This document shows, in pieces, positions 1-9,172 of a stretch of 64,000 nt of DNA. The position numbers and the translations under genes were made by a program. Below the pieces are notes generated by a model. The model had not been told where the DNA came from and searched no databases. It saw only the letters and a list, made by a program, of their open reading frames with translations. The DNA comes from CAVWUA01 sp963758025 (GTDB lineage: Bacteria; Planctomycetota; Planctomycetia; Isosphaerales; Isosphaeraceae): the NCBI GenBank assembly GCA_963758025.1, contig CAVWUA010000030.1, positions 180,295-244,294 of the forward strand, read 5' to 3'. How positions within the stretch are numbered: the stretch's first letter is position 1; every line of letters begins with the position of its first letter.

Positions 1-240
1 GCGAACGAACGCCCCAACGCCGACGGCGAGCTCCGGGGCTGGGTCGATGGGGAACTCGTCATCGAGCAGACCGACGTGATCTTTCGCTCGACCGACTTCC
101 CGAACATGAAGTTCAATCAGTTCATGATGCTGCCGTATTTTCACCACGGCGTCCCACACGGCCAGACGCTCTGGATCGATGACCTGGCCGTCGGCTCAAA
201 GCGGATCGGGCCGGCGAAGGAGGCGGAACGCCAGCGTTAA
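1..240 (+). CDS. C-terminal part of a lamin-G / polysaccharide-lyase-like secreted protein (5' end outside window)
   Basis: Frame 1 is open from the first base to a TAA at 238-240, giving 79 residues and no start, so the gene begins upstream of the window. The readable part contains GELRGWVDGELVIEQTDV followed by a QTLWIDDLAVGSKRIG segment. A short self-describing jelly-roll strand pattern with a WVDGE turn and a closing WIDDLAVG strand is typical of concanavalin-A-like domains in secreted polysaccharide lyases and LamG proteins. Substrate and catalytic role cannot be told from this fragment. Family placement is by motif memory only. Confidence 0.6.
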   Translation, partial: ANERPNADGELRGWVDGELVIEQTDVIFRSTDFPNMKFNQFMMLPYFHHGVPHGQTLWIDDLAVGSKRIGPAKEAERQR

Positions 241-262
241 CCGACCGCGCTGTCGGGGAGGA

Positions 263-1204
263 TCAATGCGACGGCGGCTCGTCGTCGATCACGCGGACGT
301 GCTTCAATCCCTCCTTCCACCAGTCGCCCAGGGGGCCTCGGTCCAGACTACGGCGGGCGTTCGCGGCGGTCGCCTTGCGAACGTCGAGCGTCGCGGGAAC
401 AACCTCCTCCTCGAACATCGACGCCTCCTCAAGGATGGTCCCATCCGGCGCGATGATCCGGCTCTGGCCGTGCGAACCGGAGAGATCGTCATCCGCGGGG
501 GCGTTCGCCTGCACGACGTACACCGAGTTCTCGACCGCCCTCGCCTGGATCTGGGCGCGGTACGGGCCAATTTTGTGCTCCTGGCGGATTCCCGACTCAT
601 GCGAGAGATAGAAGATCACGCGGGCTCCGGCCAGCACCGGGAGCCGGACCAGCTCCGGGTAACGTTCGTCGTGGCAGATGATGATCGAGCACCAGACGCC
701 ATCGATCCGGAACACCGAGAGATGGTCGCCGGGCGACGGCCAGGGCTCGGCGAGCTGGATCTTGTGATAGCGCTCGACGACCCGGCCCGAGGGATCGATG
801 ACCACGGCCGAATTGTAGAGCGTCTCGCCGACGCGCCAGGGGGTGCCGACGATCGCGTAAATCCCCGCTTCCCGGCAGGCGTCGGCCACCTGCCGCTCGG
901 CCTCCGCCAGTTCCTCCGCGCGGGTCGCCCGGACCACGTCCTCGAAATAGCCCGTCAGGGCACACTCGGGAAAAACGACCACCCGGATTCCCTCCCGGGC
1001 CGCCTGGCCGATCGCCTCCCGGATGCGGGCGACGTTGTCCTGCCGGTCCCGGGACGACCGGAACTGCACGGCGGCCACCCGAAGTGTGGTCGCCGCTTCG
1101 GGTTTCGACTCCTCCGATGTCTCCCGACGATCCTGCGCAAGGACCGTTACCGAGAGGCAAAGCACGATCAGAACCGTTTGACAAAGGGACACGAGACGAC
1201 GCAT
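263..1204 (-). CDS. Secreted carbon-nitrogen hydrolase (nitrilase superfamily)
   Basis: 313 residues. The start at 1204 is chosen over a longer upstream ATG because AGGAG lies about 7 bases before it and the protein then begins with a signal peptide (MRRLVSLCQTVLIVLCLSVTVLAQ). The nitrilase catalytic triad is visible: Glu in VVVFPECALTGYF, Lys in YHKIQLAEPW, and Cys in IIICHDERYPELV. These enzymes cleave C-N bonds of amides or nitriles through a covalent thioester at the Cys. Export to the periplasm is unusual for the family, which is mostly cytosolic, but common for planctomycete paralogues. The substrate is unknown. It converges with the partial gene upstream and diverges from the ceramidase-like gene. 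Confidence 0.85.
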   Translation of the reverse strand: MRRLVSLCQTVLIVLCLSVTVLAQDRRETSEESKPEAATTLRVAAVQFRSSRDRQDNVARIREAIGQAAREGIRVVVFPECALTGYFEDVVRATRAEELAEAERQVADACREAGIYAIVGTPWRVGETLYNSAVVIDPSGRVVERYHKIQLAEPWPSPGDHLSVFRIDGVWCSIIICHDERYPELVRLPVLAGARVIFYLSHESGIRQEHKIGPYRAQIQARAVENSVYVVQANAPADDDLSGSHGQSRIIAPDGTILEEASMFEEEVVPATLDVRKATAANARRSLDRGPLGDWWKEGLKHVRVIDDEPPSH

Positions 1205-1417
1205 CAGTTGACTCCTGAGGCCCCGGGGGTTTGGGAATCCTCCCCACACGATACGGGACGCGCGATCTCCGGTCAGTGGGCTGCCCGGCTTTCTTTCTCT
1301 CCGCGCTCGCTTTTCTCTTTGCGATCGTTGCGTGTTTTGTGGTGAATTCTTGTTGTACGGAGTCCTTTCCTGGTCCGTGATCGTCGGTTACAATCCGGCC
1401 TGACTCCGGAGGGACCA

Positions 1418-2814
1418 TTGGCCATGACTCGCACAACGACGATCAATCGGCGTGAGGCACTGGGGGCGTTCGCCGCGGTGGCTCTGCTGGGTGGGAATGC
1501 GCACGGGCATCCGCCGGACGACGTCGCGTTTCGGCTGGCGACGTTCGAAGCGGACGTGACCCCGCCGCTCGGACATGCCTTGATGGGAGGCGGAATCGCG
1601 CCGGCGAAGGAGATCGTGGACCCGCTGGCCATCCGGGGGGTGATTTTGCTCGGCCCGGAGCAGCCGATCGTCCTGGCGGCGATCGACTGGTGCGAGATCC
1701 GCAACGATGCCTACGCGCGCTGGAAGGAGGTGCTGGCCGAGGCCGCCGGGACCGTTCCCGAGCGCGTCATGCTCAGCAGCATTCATCAACACGACGCGCC
1801 GGTCGCCGACCTGGAGGCCCAGCGCATTCTTGACCGCCACGACTGCGCCGGAAGTATCTGCGACATCCCCTTCCATGAGCGCGCGGTTCAGGCCGCCGCC
1901 AAGGCCGTCCGGGCCGCGCTCGATTCCCCCCGGCCGATCTCGGGGATCGGCGTGGGGAAGGCCCGGGTGGAGCGGGTCGCCTCAAACCGCCGCTATCTCG
2001 GTCCCGACGGCCAGCCCCGGTTCGACCGCACCAGCGCGACCCGCGACCCCTACGCTCGCGCACAGCCGGAAGGCACGATTGACCCGTTCCTCCGCACGCT
2101 CAGCTTCTGGGACGGCGATCAGCCGGTCGCGGCCCTGAGCGTCTATGCGACCCACCCGATGAGCTATTACGGGCAGGGGGGCGTCTCGGCCGACTTCGTG
2201 GGGATCGCCCGTCAGCGCCGACAGGAGGCCGACCCGCGCGTCTTTCAGATCTACGCGTCCGGCTGTAGCGGCAACGTCACGGCGGGCAAGTACAACGACG
2301 GCAACCCGGAGAACCGTGCCCGGCTGGCCGACCGGATCGCGCAAGGCATGTCCGACGCCTGGGAATCGACGCGCCGATTTCCCCTGAGCCGCCTCGAATT
2401 CCGTTCGGTGCCTCTGCAACTGGAACCGCGCGGCGGCCCCGGGTTCACCCCCGAGGACCTGACGGCCCGGCTGGCGAAGGGGAACCGTCCGTTCGATCAG
2501 TGCCTGGCCGCCCTTGGCCTGAGTTGGCGTGAACGAGCCGTCCCCAGGGGGACCATCCGTGTCCCGGTCGTCGATTTCGGAGACGTTCAGTGGGTGCTCC
2601 TGCCCGGCGAGTCGTACGTCGAGTACCAGTTGTTCGCCCAGAGCCTGCGCCGGAATCCTTCGTGATGACCATCGGTTATGGTGAATGCGCTCCGGGTTAC
2701 ATCCCCACGGAGAAGGCGGTCGCCGAGCACGACACCAACCTCCACGATTGGTGCTGGGTCGCGCCCGGGGCCGAAGACGCGATGAAAGACGCTTTAATAA
2801 AAGCATTGGACTGA
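1418..2814 (+). CDS. Neutral/alkaline ceramidase-like Tat-exported protein, frameshifted near 2650
   Basis: The first frame runs from 1418 to a TGA at 2663-2665 (415 residues). The family's C-terminus continues in another frame as ESFVMTIGYGECAPGYIPTE...DWCWVAPGAED up to 2814. One missing C in the CGCC run near 2650 would rejoin the two as ...QSLRPESFVMT. The N-terminus has a twin-arginine-like INRREALGAFAAVALLGG. Motifs such as FEADVTPPLGHALMGGG, SSIHQHDAP and YATHPMSYYG match the neutral/alkaline non-lysosomal ceramidase-type proteins that are abundant in Planctomycetes, where the real substrate is unproven. A TACAAT hexamer near 1389 and GGAGGG before the ATG suggest its own promoter and RBS. 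Confidence 0.75.
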
Positions 2815-3014
2815 CCCCAAATGGTAATGAACTCTGGAGAGCAGGTTCTCGGCTGACCGATCATGAGACCTTTGCGCGGGGCACGATTTCTCCCGAGGGA
2901 AGCGAGGTTTCGAATACGGCATCGGAATTGCTGCAAACATGCAATTGCGAGCCGGTGCTCATGGCGGTTCAAACGGTCGGTGTCCCTTGCTCGCTCTTCG
3001 AAAGACCGAAGAAC

Positions 3015-4673
3015 ATGAATCAGGATCAGCGGCGATCCAACCCCCCGACGCCCGACGACCCCAGGCCCCCCAGCGCTGAGGCTGAGGCGGACAACATTGC
3101 CGGCCGTCCCCTCGCTACGCCGGAATCCGCGTCTCCTCACCAATCTGTCTTGAATCCGCAGCTCCTGGAAACGCAGGCGAAGGCATGGCTTGCGGCGATT
3201 GTCGATTGTTCCGACGACGCCATCGTGAGCAAGACACTCGAAGGGGTCATCACCTCCTGGAACGCGGGGGCGGAACGCATCTTCGGGTACAAGGCCTCCG
3301 AGATCATCGGGAAACCGATCTACTGCCTGATCCCCACCGACCGGCAGGATGAGGAGCCGCGAATTTTGGATTGTCTGAGGCGCGGCGAGCGTGTCGATCA
3401 TTTCGAGTCGGAGCGGGTGACCAAGGACGGCCGTCGCATCAATGTCTCCTTGACCATCTCGCCGATCCGGGACGAATCGGGACAAATCGTCGGCGTGTCG
3501 AAAATCGCGAGGGACATCACCGAGCGGAAGCTGGCCGAACAGGCGTTAAGAGAGGCCAAGGAGGCCGCCGAACTCGCCAACAAGGCCAAGGACAATTTCC
3601 TGGCGATTTTGAGCCATGAGCTACGCACTCCGTTGACGCCGATCCTGGCGTCCGTGACGGCGATCGAACAATGGTCCAACCTTCCCGCGGACCTGCGGGA
3701 GGAGATCGGGATGATCCGCCGTAATGTCGAGCAGGAATCCCGCCTGATCGACGACCTTCTCGACCTGAATGAGATCAGCCGGGAGAAGATCCAGCTTGAT
3801 TTCAAGGTAATCGACGTTCACGAGTCGCTCCGCGATGTCCTCGCGATGTATGGGTCCGAATTCGATTCCCATCGGATCGAGGTCTCCCTCGAATTGCAGG
3901 CGGACCATCGCCGGATCTGGGCGGACCCCGACCGCATCCGGCAGGTGTTCTGGAACGTGGTCCAGAACTCCATCAAGTTCACGCCGCAAGGCGGCCATCT
4001 CCGCGTGCGTACACTGAACGACGCGGACGGCCGACTGATCGTGCGGTTTCAGGATGATGGCATCGGCATCGAGCCGGAGGTTTTGCCGAAAATCTTCGAC
4101 GCGTTTCAGCAGGGGAACCGGACCTTGATGAATGGTCTGGGGGGCCTGGGGATCGGTCTCTCGATCGCCAAGAAGCTGGTCACGCTGCATCAAGGTCAGA
4201 TCACGGCGACGAGCGCGGGGACCGACCAGGGAACGACCATCACCGTGTCGTTCCGGACCCTCCCGACGTTGGCCGCCGGGACGAGCGACCCCAAGAATAT
4301 CCTCGAAGCGAAGCCGGACGCGTACCGGATTCTCCTGGTCGAGGATCACCTGGATACCCTGAGGATCGTGGCCCGATCGCTGACGCGTCTCGGATACGCG
4401 GTCCAGACGGCGAGCAGCGTGCGCGAGGCGCTGGAACGGGTGGATAACGAGCCATTCGACCTCCTCGTCAGCGATATCGGGCTACCGGATGGCAACGGCC
4501 TGGACATCATGCGGTATGTCAAGAAAAAGCATGGCCTGAAGGGCATCGCCCTGAGCGGCTTCGGCATGGAAAAAGACCTGTCCAAAAGCCGGGCGGCCGG
4601 TTTCGAGGTCCATCTCACCAAGCCGGTCAACATGGACGTCCTGACCCACATCATCGAACGCGTCTCGCGCTGA
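3015..4673 (+). CDS. Hybrid sensor histidine kinase (PAS - HisKA - HATPase - receiver)
   Basis: 552 residues from the ATG at 3015; an ATG at 2961 is in frame and possible. The order is a polar N-terminal tail (1-55), a PAS domain (about 57-170, with WNAGAERIFGY and ARDITERK), a short coiled coil, then HisKA with phospho-acceptor His201 in LSHELRTPL. The HATPase follows (N box NVVQNSIKFTPQGG, G1 DDGIGIEPE, G2 GLGGLGIGLSIAK). A C-terminal receiver (about 430-548) has the acidic pair VED, the phosphorylatable Asp in LLVSDIGLPDG and the Lys in HLTKPVN. There are no membrane segments, so it is a cytoplasmic sensor. The output partner is not adjacent. The ligand of the PAS domain cannot be read. 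Confidence 0.92.
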   Translation: MNQDQRRSNPPTPDDPRPPSAEAEADNIAGRPLATPESASPHQSVLNPQLLETQAKAWLAAIVDCSDDAIVSKTLEGVITSWNAGAERIFGYKASEIIGKPIYCLIPTDRQDEEPRILDCLRRGERVDHFESERVTKDGRRINVSLTISPIRDESGQIVGVSKIARDITERKLAEQALREAKEAAELANKAKDNFLAILSHELRTPLTPILASVTAIEQWSNLPADLREEIGMIRRNVEQESRLIDDLLDLNEISREKIQLDFKVIDVHESLRDVLAMYGSEFDSHRIEVSLELQADHRRIWADPDRIRQVFWNVVQNSIKFTPQGGHLRVRTLNDADGRLIVRFQDDGIGIEPEVLPKIFDAFQQGNRTLMNGLGGLGIGLSIAKKLVTLHQGQITATSAGTDQGTTITVSFRTLPTLAAGTSDPKNILEAKPDAYRILLVEDHLDTLRIVARSLTRLGYAVQTASSVREALERVDNEPFDLLVSDIGLPDGNGLDIMRYVKKKHGLKGIALSGFGMEKDLSKSRAAGFEVHLTKPVNMDVLTHIIERVSR

Positions 4674-4710
4674 GTAACCTGGTTGTGAAGGATCTCAACC
4701 CGGAGGGGGC

Positions 4711-5292
4711 TCACCTCGCCATCCGGTCCAGAAAGGTGGCCAGCGTTTCCCCGAGCGCCGCGACGCTCGCTTGCTGGGTCGGGTCCTTGAGCGTTCCATC
4801 CTCGGCGAACGCCTCGAAGGCTCTCGGGATGGCCAGTTGATCCGGCAAGAGGATCATCCCGATGTTGCCCAGAATCGACCGCAGGTGGACCAGCCCCCGC
4901 AAACCTCCCAGGCCACCGGGGGAGGCGCTCATAATGACGGCGGACTTTCCGCGAAACGCCAGGAGCGGCGGTTCTCCGGGCGCGGGGCGGCTGGCCCAGT
5001 CGATCGCGTTTTTCAGGACGCCGCTGATCGAGCTGTTGTACTCGGGGGACGCGATCAACATGCCGTCGTGCGCGGCCATCAGGGCTTTCAGCTCCTGAGC
5101 CGCTTCGGGCGCCCCTTGCTCCCGCTCCAGGTCCTCGTCGAACAGGGGGAGGTGGTAGTCTCGAAGGTCGATGACCGTTGTCTCGGCCCCCGCCGCGTCG
5201 GCCCCCTGGGCGGCCAGCCGGACCATTTTCTTGTTGTATGAGTCGCGCCGGGTGCTACCGGCGAGAGCCAGGATGCGTGGTTTCGCGCTCAT
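4711..5292 (-). CDS. NADPH-dependent FMN reductase family protein
   Basis: 193 residues starting at 5292, where GGAG lies about 9 bases upstream; a longer frame upstream lacks family character. The N-terminal RILALAGSTRRDSYNKK is the FMN phosphate loop. IASPEYNSSISGVLKNAIDW is the family hallmark, and SASPGGLGGLRG is the second flavin contact. Such flavodoxin-fold enzymes reduce FMN, quinones, azo dyes or chromate with NADPH in the cytosol. It converges with the histidine kinase gene (37-base gap). Physiological substrate is not inferable. Confidence 0.9.
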   Translation of the reverse strand: MSAKPRILALAGSTRRDSYNKKMVRLAAQGADAAGAETTVIDLRDYHLPLFDEDLEREQGAPEAAQELKALMAAHDGMLIASPEYNSSISGVLKNAIDWASRPAPGEPPLLAFRGKSAVIMSASPGGLGGLRGLVHLRSILGNIGMILLPDQLAIPRAFEAFAEDGTLKDPTQQASVAALGETLATFLDRMAR

Positions 5293-5578
5293 GACAGGAT
5301 CTCCTCGATCAAGATCATTGGCTATGCGGTAATAGGTTGACCGATCTCCGGTGTCGCGTCGGATGGCGGTGCCCACCCGCGGAGGCCCCCGAAATCGCAT
5401 ACAGTGAAATGGACCAGGGGATTTCCGCTCGGCGCCTCCTACACGAGCCCGCTGATGCGTTCCGGTTCTCCTTTTCCCGGCATTGCGGCCGGGACGGCCG
5501 CGCTCCAGAAACCAGAAGGCATCCGCGGGTCCGTGAGTCAGTGAACCTGGCCCGGACCGGTCGTGACGCGACGCTCGG

Positions 5579-6277
5579 TCAGGCGAGGTCGAACAACAAC
5601 ACCTCGGCCGATTCCGTCGCAAGGAGGGTCAGGGTTGTTTCGTCCGTCACCGCGGCGCCATCGCCAGCGGACAGTGGGACGCCGTTCAGCAGAACCTCCC
5701 CGCGGAGAACCTGAAGCCAGGCGGATCGACCGTCCGGAAGGGCGTGTGTCTGCTCGGCTCCCTCGTCCAGCAGGCCGAGGAACAACCGGGCGTCCTGCCG
5801 GATGGTCAGCGAGCCGTCCTGGCCGTCGGGGGAGGCGACCAGCCGCAACTGGTTGCGCCGCTCTGACTCGGGGAACGACTTCTGCTCGTAGCCCGGCTCC
5901 AACCCCGGCCGCTCCGGCCGCAGCCAGATCTGGTAGAGGTGGACGGGGTCGGTCTCCGACGGGTTGAACTCGCTGTGCCGGATGCCCGTTCCCGCCGTCA
6001 TGCGTTGCAGTTCGCCCGGGGCGATCACGCTCCCCGTTCCCAGGCTGTCCCGGTGCGACAAGGCCCCTTCGAGAACGTACGTGACAATCTCCATGTCCCT
6101 GTGCGGATGCGTGCCGAACCCCTGTCCCGGCTGGACGCGGTCCTCGTTGATGACCCGCAAGGCGCGGAAGCCCATCTGACGCGGGTCGTGATAGTCGCCA
6201 AACGAGAACGTATGGTACGTGTCGAGCCAGCCGTGGTCGAAATGGCCCCGCTCGGCGGACCCTCGAACCTGAATCAT
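5579..6277 (-). CDS. Pirin family protein (YhhW-type bicupin)
   Basis: 232 residues. The N-terminal cupin contains HFDHGWLDTYHTFSFGDY, the metal-binding GTHPHRDMEIVTYVLEG and the RHSEFN segment (ligands His, His, His and Glu). This is the pattern of pirins with quercetinase-like activity. The C-terminal cupin is more diverged (LQVLRGEVLLNGVPLSAGD). Its start at 6277 has an AAAGGAG-like sequence upstream (reverse complement of tctcctttct region at 6284-6295). An inverted repeat TTGAC-N2-GTCAA lies 28 bases upstream and is repeated before the neighbouring MarR gene, so the pair is probably co-regulated. Redox or electrophile sensing is a common theme for MarR/pirin pairs but is inference here. 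Confidence 0.92.
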   Translation of the reverse strand: MIQVRGSAERGHFDHGWLDTYHTFSFGDYHDPRQMGFRALRVINEDRVQPGQGFGTHPHRDMEIVTYVLEGALSHRDSLGTGSVIAPGELQRMTAGTGIRHSEFNPSETDPVHLYQIWLRPERPGLEPGYEQKSFPESERRNQLRLVASPDGQDGSLTIRQDARLFLGLLDEGAEQTHALPDGRSAWLQVLRGEVLLNGVPLSAGDGAAVTDETTLTLLATESAEVLLFDLA

Positions 6278-6304
6278 GACCGTCTCCTTTCTTTCTCTGT
6301 CATC

Positions 6305-6325
6305 AATTGACGTGTCAAGTAATTG
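6305..6325 (-). promoter_or_regulatory. Probable MarR operator upstream of pirin
   Basis: AATTGACGTGTCAAGTAATTG contains the perfect inverted repeat TTGAC-GT-GTCAA. It lies 28 bases upstream of the pirin start and matches 16 of 21 positions of a second site next to the MarR gene. Short AT-rich dyads of this size are normal MarR-family targets; binding itself is inferred. Confidence 0.6.
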
Positions 6326-6347
6326 CCGAAAAAAAACGAAAAGCCGC

Positions 6348-6827
6348 TCACGGTTCGGTCTGGGGCAGGGGGGCTCGGGCCTTTTCCAGCAAGCGGATCA
6401 GCGTGCGTAGCTCCTCGGGCGCGAGATGTCCGATCAGTCTCTTGTGAAGCATTTCGAGCGGTTCGTCGAGCTCGGCGAGAAGGGTGATTGCCTTGTCGGT
6501 GATGTTCACGAAGACGACCCGCCGGTCGTCCGTGGACCGTTCCCGCGTCACCATTCCCAGCGCTTCGAGCCGGTCGATCAGGCCGGTGATCCCGGGGACG
6601 ACGGTGATCAGCCGGTCGGCGATCTCAAGAATCGGCAGCGGTCGGCCCTCGCCCCGCAGGATGCGCAAGACGTTGTACTGCGAGGAGGTGAGGCCATGCT
6701 CGCGGAACAGGCGGGCAAGGCTGAGCTGAAACCGGTCGTTCGTGCGCAAGAGGTTGAGAATCGCCTCCTGCTCGGCCGACTCGAACGGCTCGCGTTTCTT
6801 CAACTCCCGCTGCAGCTCCCCACCCAT
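6348..6827 (-). CDS. MarR family transcriptional regulator
   Basis: 159 residues from the ATG at 6827, which has GGGAG about 7 bases upstream. An ATG at 6860 is in frame but has no RBS and would overlap almost directly with the operator. The winged helix-turn-helix is clear: LTSSQYNVLRILRG, LPILEIADRLITVVPGITGLIDRLEALGMV, then the wing TRERSTDDRRVVFVNIT. The preceding FRLFREHGL-like helix and the C-terminal helix form the dimer interface. It is likely autoregulated and represses the adjacent pirin gene, since both starts carry the same dyad. The effector is unknown. Confidence 0.92.
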   Translation of the reverse strand: MGGELQRELKKREPFESAEQEAILNLLRTNDRFQLSLARLFREHGLTSSQYNVLRILRGEGRPLPILEIADRLITVVPGITGLIDRLEALGMVTRERSTDDRRVVFVNITDKAITLLAELDEPLEMLHKRLIGHLAPEELRTLIRLLEKARAPLPQTEP

Positions 6828-6866
6828 CACGTACTCCCTGGGCTGAACGATAATCTTCATGACGAT

Positions 6867-6887
6867 AATTTACACGTCAACTAAATG
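6867..6887 (-). promoter_or_regulatory. Second copy of the MarR operator-like dyad
   Basis: AATTTACACGTCAACTAAATG, with core TTTAC-AC-GTCAA, lies 40 bases upstream of the chosen MarR start at 6827. It aligns with the site at 6305-6325 in the same orientation (16 of 21 identical). Its presence upstream of both genes supports one regulator acting on both promoters. Confidence 0.55.
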
Positions 6888-7049
6888 CGTGTCAAGAGAG
6901 CGGTCAGGATTCTCTCCCAGAATTCTGATAGACTCGATCCGCCGGTCCGCATCCGGGTCGGGAGCGACCCGAGATCAGCAACAAAATCCGCGGGGTCGCC
7001 CGCGCACGGCAGCCAAAAATAAGCTCTGTCGATAAGGAAAAACCTCCCG

Positions 7050-8423
7050 ATGGCCACCTTGCTATCACCAACAGTTCCCCCGATCGGGCCTCCCCCCGGG
7101 CCGCGGGGTCACTGGCTGCGGGGGCACCTGCCCGACTTCCGCCGCGACCGGCTCGGGTTCCTGACGGACTGTGCCCGGCGCTACGGGGATGTCGTGTCCT
7201 TGCGGCTCGGCCCGGTGAAGATCTGGGCCTTGAACCATCCGGACCTGATCGAGGAGGTTCTGGTCACCAAGAACCGGCTGTTCACCAAACACTTCGCCCT
7301 GCGCTCCGCGAAGCCGAGCCTCGGAGAGGGGTTGCTGACCAGCGAGGGAGACTTCTGGCGACGGCAACGACGGCTGGCGCAGCCGGCGTTCCACCGCGAC
7401 CGGATCGCCGCGTATGGCGAGGTCATGGTCGATTACACGGAGCGGATGCTCCGCTCGTGGGCCGACGGGCAGACCCGGGACGTCCAGGATGACATGATGC
7501 AGCTCACCCTGGAGATCGTCGCCAAGACGCTCTTCGACACGGACATCGCGGGGGAGTCGGCCGGTGTTACCCTGGCGATGGATACCCTGATGAGGAACTT
7601 CACCGAGCGGGTCAACCGGCTCGTGAAGTTTCCGACCTGGGTCCCCGTGCCCAGCAACTTCCGCTTCCGCCGCGCGATGGGGCTGGTCGAGTCGATCCTC
7701 TACGGGATCATCGCCGAGCGCCGGCGCAGCGGCGAGGACCGGGGCGACCTGCTCTCAATGCTCCTGCACGCCCAGGACACGGAGGGGGACGGCTCCGGCA
7801 TGACCGACCGGCAGCTCCGCGATGAGGTGGTCACCCTGTTCATGGCCGGGCACGAAACGACTGCGAACACCCTGGCCTGGATCTGGGTGCTCCTCTCCCG
7901 GAACCCCGAGGCCGAGGCGGCGCTCCACGCCGAGCTGGACGAGGTGCTCGACGGCCGCCCGCCGACGGTCGCGGACCTGCCCCGGCTGCGGTACACGGAT
8001 TGGGTCGTCACGGAGTCCCTGCGGGTCATGCCGACGGTCTGGCTCCTGGGCCGCGAGGCAACCCAGCCGACGGAGATCGGCGGCCAGCTCGTACCGAAGG
8101 GGGTCACGCTCTGGATGAGCCAGTGGGTCGTCCATCGGGACGGACGCTGGTTCGACGATCCGGAGTCATTCCGTCCCGAACGCTGGGCCGATGGCCTGGC
8201 GAAGCGCATCCCGCGCTACGCGTATTTCCCCTTTGGCGGCGGCCCGAGGGTCTGCATCGGGAATAACTTCGCGCAGATGGAGGCCGTCCTGCTCCTCGCG
8301 ACGATCGCCCGGCGCTTCCGGCCGATGGTTCCCTCGGAGGCGGTCATCACACCGATCCCGACCATGACCCTGCGTCCGGACGGCGTTCCAGTGACACTTC
8401 AGGAACGCCGGCCGACCCGCTGA
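7050..8423 (+). CDS. Cytochrome P450
   Basis: 457 residues with AAGGAAAAA before the ATG. The conserved P450 elements appear in order: I-helix oxygen-binding FMAGHETTANTLAW (about 262-275), ExxR as ESLR (about 321-324), a PERW segment (FRPERWADG), and the heme-binding loop FPFGGGPRVCIGNNFA with the thiolate ligand Cys402. It is soluble, with no N-terminal anchor. No ferredoxin or reductase gene is adjacent, so electrons must come from elsewhere. The substrate is unknown. The N-terminal proline-rich PPIGPPPGPRGHWLRGHLPDF resembles fatty-acid or terpenoid hydroxylase-type bacterial P450s, but that is weak evidence. Confidence 0.95.
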   Translation: MATLLSPTVPPIGPPPGPRGHWLRGHLPDFRRDRLGFLTDCARRYGDVVSLRLGPVKIWALNHPDLIEEVLVTKNRLFTKHFALRSAKPSLGEGLLTSEGDFWRRQRRLAQPAFHRDRIAAYGEVMVDYTERMLRSWADGQTRDVQDDMMQLTLEIVAKTLFDTDIAGESAGVTLAMDTLMRNFTERVNRLVKFPTWVPVPSNFRFRRAMGLVESILYGIIAERRRSGEDRGDLLSMLLHAQDTEGDGSGMTDRQLRDEVVTLFMAGHETTANTLAWIWVLLSRNPEAEAALHAELDEVLDGRPPTVADLPRLRYTDWVVTESLRVMPTVWLLGREATQPTEIGGQLVPKGVTLWMSQWVVHRDGRWFDDPESFRPERWADGLAKRIPRYAYFPFGGGPRVCIGNNFAQMEAVLLLATIARRFRPMVPSEAVITPIPTMTLRPDGVPVTLQERRPTR

Positions 8424-8441
8424 TCACCGCTCGGGGCACGC

Positions 8442-8897
8442 TCAGAACCCGAAGAACCCGAGAATGCCCCCGCGCCGAGGCGGCGGCGCGGTCTGCCCCT
8501 GGCGGCGGAGCATCTCCCCCTTGTTGACCAGAGCGTTCGTCTGGGGAATCGTCGCCGGCTTGAGCGTGTAGACGAATTCGCGGTCGTCCCGGAGTGTCAT
8601 CGGCACGAGGTTCTCCGTGAAGAACTCGGTTCCGAGGGTATCCCACCACGGGGCATTCATCGGCTGGATGAGCGTCTGCGTCTCGTAGCCGTCGGCGATC
8701 AGCGTGATCTTGCGAGCCCCGTAATACTCGAAGCTGCGGGAGACGGGGGACGGCCCGATTTCCTCATCGTTGACGATCACCAGCGCCCCGGGCGGGTTCG
8801 TGCGGATGGTATAACGTCGCTCGACGCAACCGCTCAGCGCACAGGCGATGATGCCGCAGAGTAACGGAATCAGTCGATGGCGACGGTCCCGCACCAT
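8442..8897 (-). CDS. PEGA-domain lipoprotein
   Basis: 151 residues. The signal peptide ends in the lipobox ALSGC, so the mature protein is anchored by its Cys at about residue 24. A PEGA beta-hairpin domain follows (TNPPGALVIVNDEEIGPSPVSRSF...YGARKITLIADGYET); PEGA domains are surface or periplasmic carbohydrate- or wall-associated modules. The C-terminus is a proline/glycine-rich tail. AAGGAGG about 9 bases before the ATG supports the start. It converges with the P450 gene 18 bases away. Function beyond surface anchoring is unknown. Confidence 0.85.
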   Translation of the reverse strand: MVRDRRHRLIPLLCGIIACALSGCVERRYTIRTNPPGALVIVNDEEIGPSPVSRSFEYYGARKITLIADGYETQTLIQPMNAPWWDTLGTEFFTENLVPMTLRDDREFVYTLKPATIPQTNALVNKGEMLRRQGQTAPPPRRGGILGFFGF

Positions 8898-9172
8898 GGG
8901 ATCAGCCTCCTTGCCTTGGCTTGGGCCATGTCCGGATCATCGGAACCGGCCGGACAACTTCGGGCCGGTCGTGACGACAGAGATGTCGGATGGGAGCAGA
9001 CACAAAGAGAGGGGACACCCCACGCCTTCCTTCCTTTGGGACGCGAGGGCGGCGGATTATAGCGAGAGGATTGCTGTCGAGCAAGGCAGCTTGCGCGCGA
9101 GCCCTTGCCTGAGAAGATGAGCGGGTCTTCCCGTACCCCAATTTGAGACCCCGCCCGACGGATTCACCCCCC

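Noticed and set aside
4674..4710. Short hairpin between the kinase and FMN reductase genes (GGTTGTGA/TCTCAACC)
   Set aside because: One mismatch in eight, small and without a T run; not strong enough to call a terminator.
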